A model generated the notes under the pieces. The model searched no databases, was not told the origin of the DNA, and saw only the letters and a list, made by a program, of their open reading frames with translations. The translations under genes were made by a program, and so were the position numbers. This document shows positions 63,861-64,000 of a stretch of 64,000 nt of DNA, one piece after another (the first letter of the stretch is position 1; each line of letters opens with the position of its first letter). Source of the stretch: Aldrovandia affinis. Its lineage: Eukaryota; Chordata; Actinopteri; Notacanthiformes; Halosauridae. The DNA lies in NCBI GenBank assembly GCA_029706075.1, contig JAINUG010000389.1, positions 101,001-165,000 on the forward strand, written 5' to 3'.

Positions 63861-64000
63861 ACCAGGTGATGTTTGCCAGGTGATTCAGGTTAATTCTCCA
63901 TCGGACTGACCCCGAGATGGTCTTAATACACTTTCAAACACATCTTGTGCTGAAGGCAGGGGAGGTTCCAGGCCTGGTTTCTCATTTGTTAAGCGTTCTA
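63861..64000 (+). mobile_element. Second copy of the (TTTGA)-type retroposon 3' region, cut by window edge
   Basis: 'ggactgaccccgagatggtc' and 'catcttgtgctgaaggc' then 'tttgttaagcgtt' parallel 62,487-62,665 in the same order, with a deletion. The tail would lie beyond 64,000. Confidence 0.6.

Overview
This window reads as teleost fish nuclear DNA. It holds long C2H2 zinc-finger exons, four or more SINE families with fish-type tRNA heads and tails, LINE 3' ends carrying the 'ggataagagcgtctgct' stem-loop, piggyBac, Harbinger, hAT and THAP-type DNA transposons, solo LTRs, and CA/GT microsatellites. The species cannot be named from sequence alone. There are no bacterial genes, operons or CRISPR arrays.

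Positions ~985-49,740 form a degenerate tandem array of six zinc-finger units (A-F), 7-10 kb apart. Coding starts lie at 1,825, 9,082, 17,119, 26,763, 36,958 and 46,462. Each unit has an upstream spacer, an intron ending in a shared acceptor (ctctgattcag), and one large exon. That exon encodes a ~170-185 residue acidic N-terminus with regularly spaced psi-K-x-E (SUMO-type) motifs, followed by 4-15 C2H2 fingers. B and C have long open reading frames. A and D are open to about finger 7 and then frameshifted. E is broken by two insertions. F is intact except for a TTAA-flanked piggyBac-type MITE sitting inside finger 5. Spacers are mosaics of shared modules, one local inversion (unit C) and one inverted module (between D and E), with nested retroposons.

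Between E and F (37.9-45 kb) lies a transposon pile-up. It contains a piggyBac-like 5' end, a nearly complete-RT L2 LINE, an apparently intact two-exon piggyBac transposase (553 aa, DDD triad present), the last exon of a Harbinger transposase, an L2 tail, and a THAP-domain transposon remnant.

After the array, 52,457-54,226 on the minus strand holds a small, ordinary host gene. It has four short coding exons with consensus splice sites, joining to a 53-residue FXYD-family (FXYD2-like) Na,K-ATPase regulatory subunit. Its upstream side carries tandem CACCC/GC-box-rich repeats. Further right, a ~3.6 kb Rex1/CR1-type LINE (56,327-59,924, minus) splits an older L2 tail with a 7-bp target duplication. 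A ~0.83 kb 'acccacagggg' minisatellite follows, then LINE-type tails up to the window edge.

Functionally the window combines a fast-evolving zinc-finger family (presumed DNA-binding nuclear regulators, inferred), the transposons that built and broke it, and one unrelated ion-transport gene. Family names for the LINEs and DNA elements rest on motif recognition; no database search was possible.
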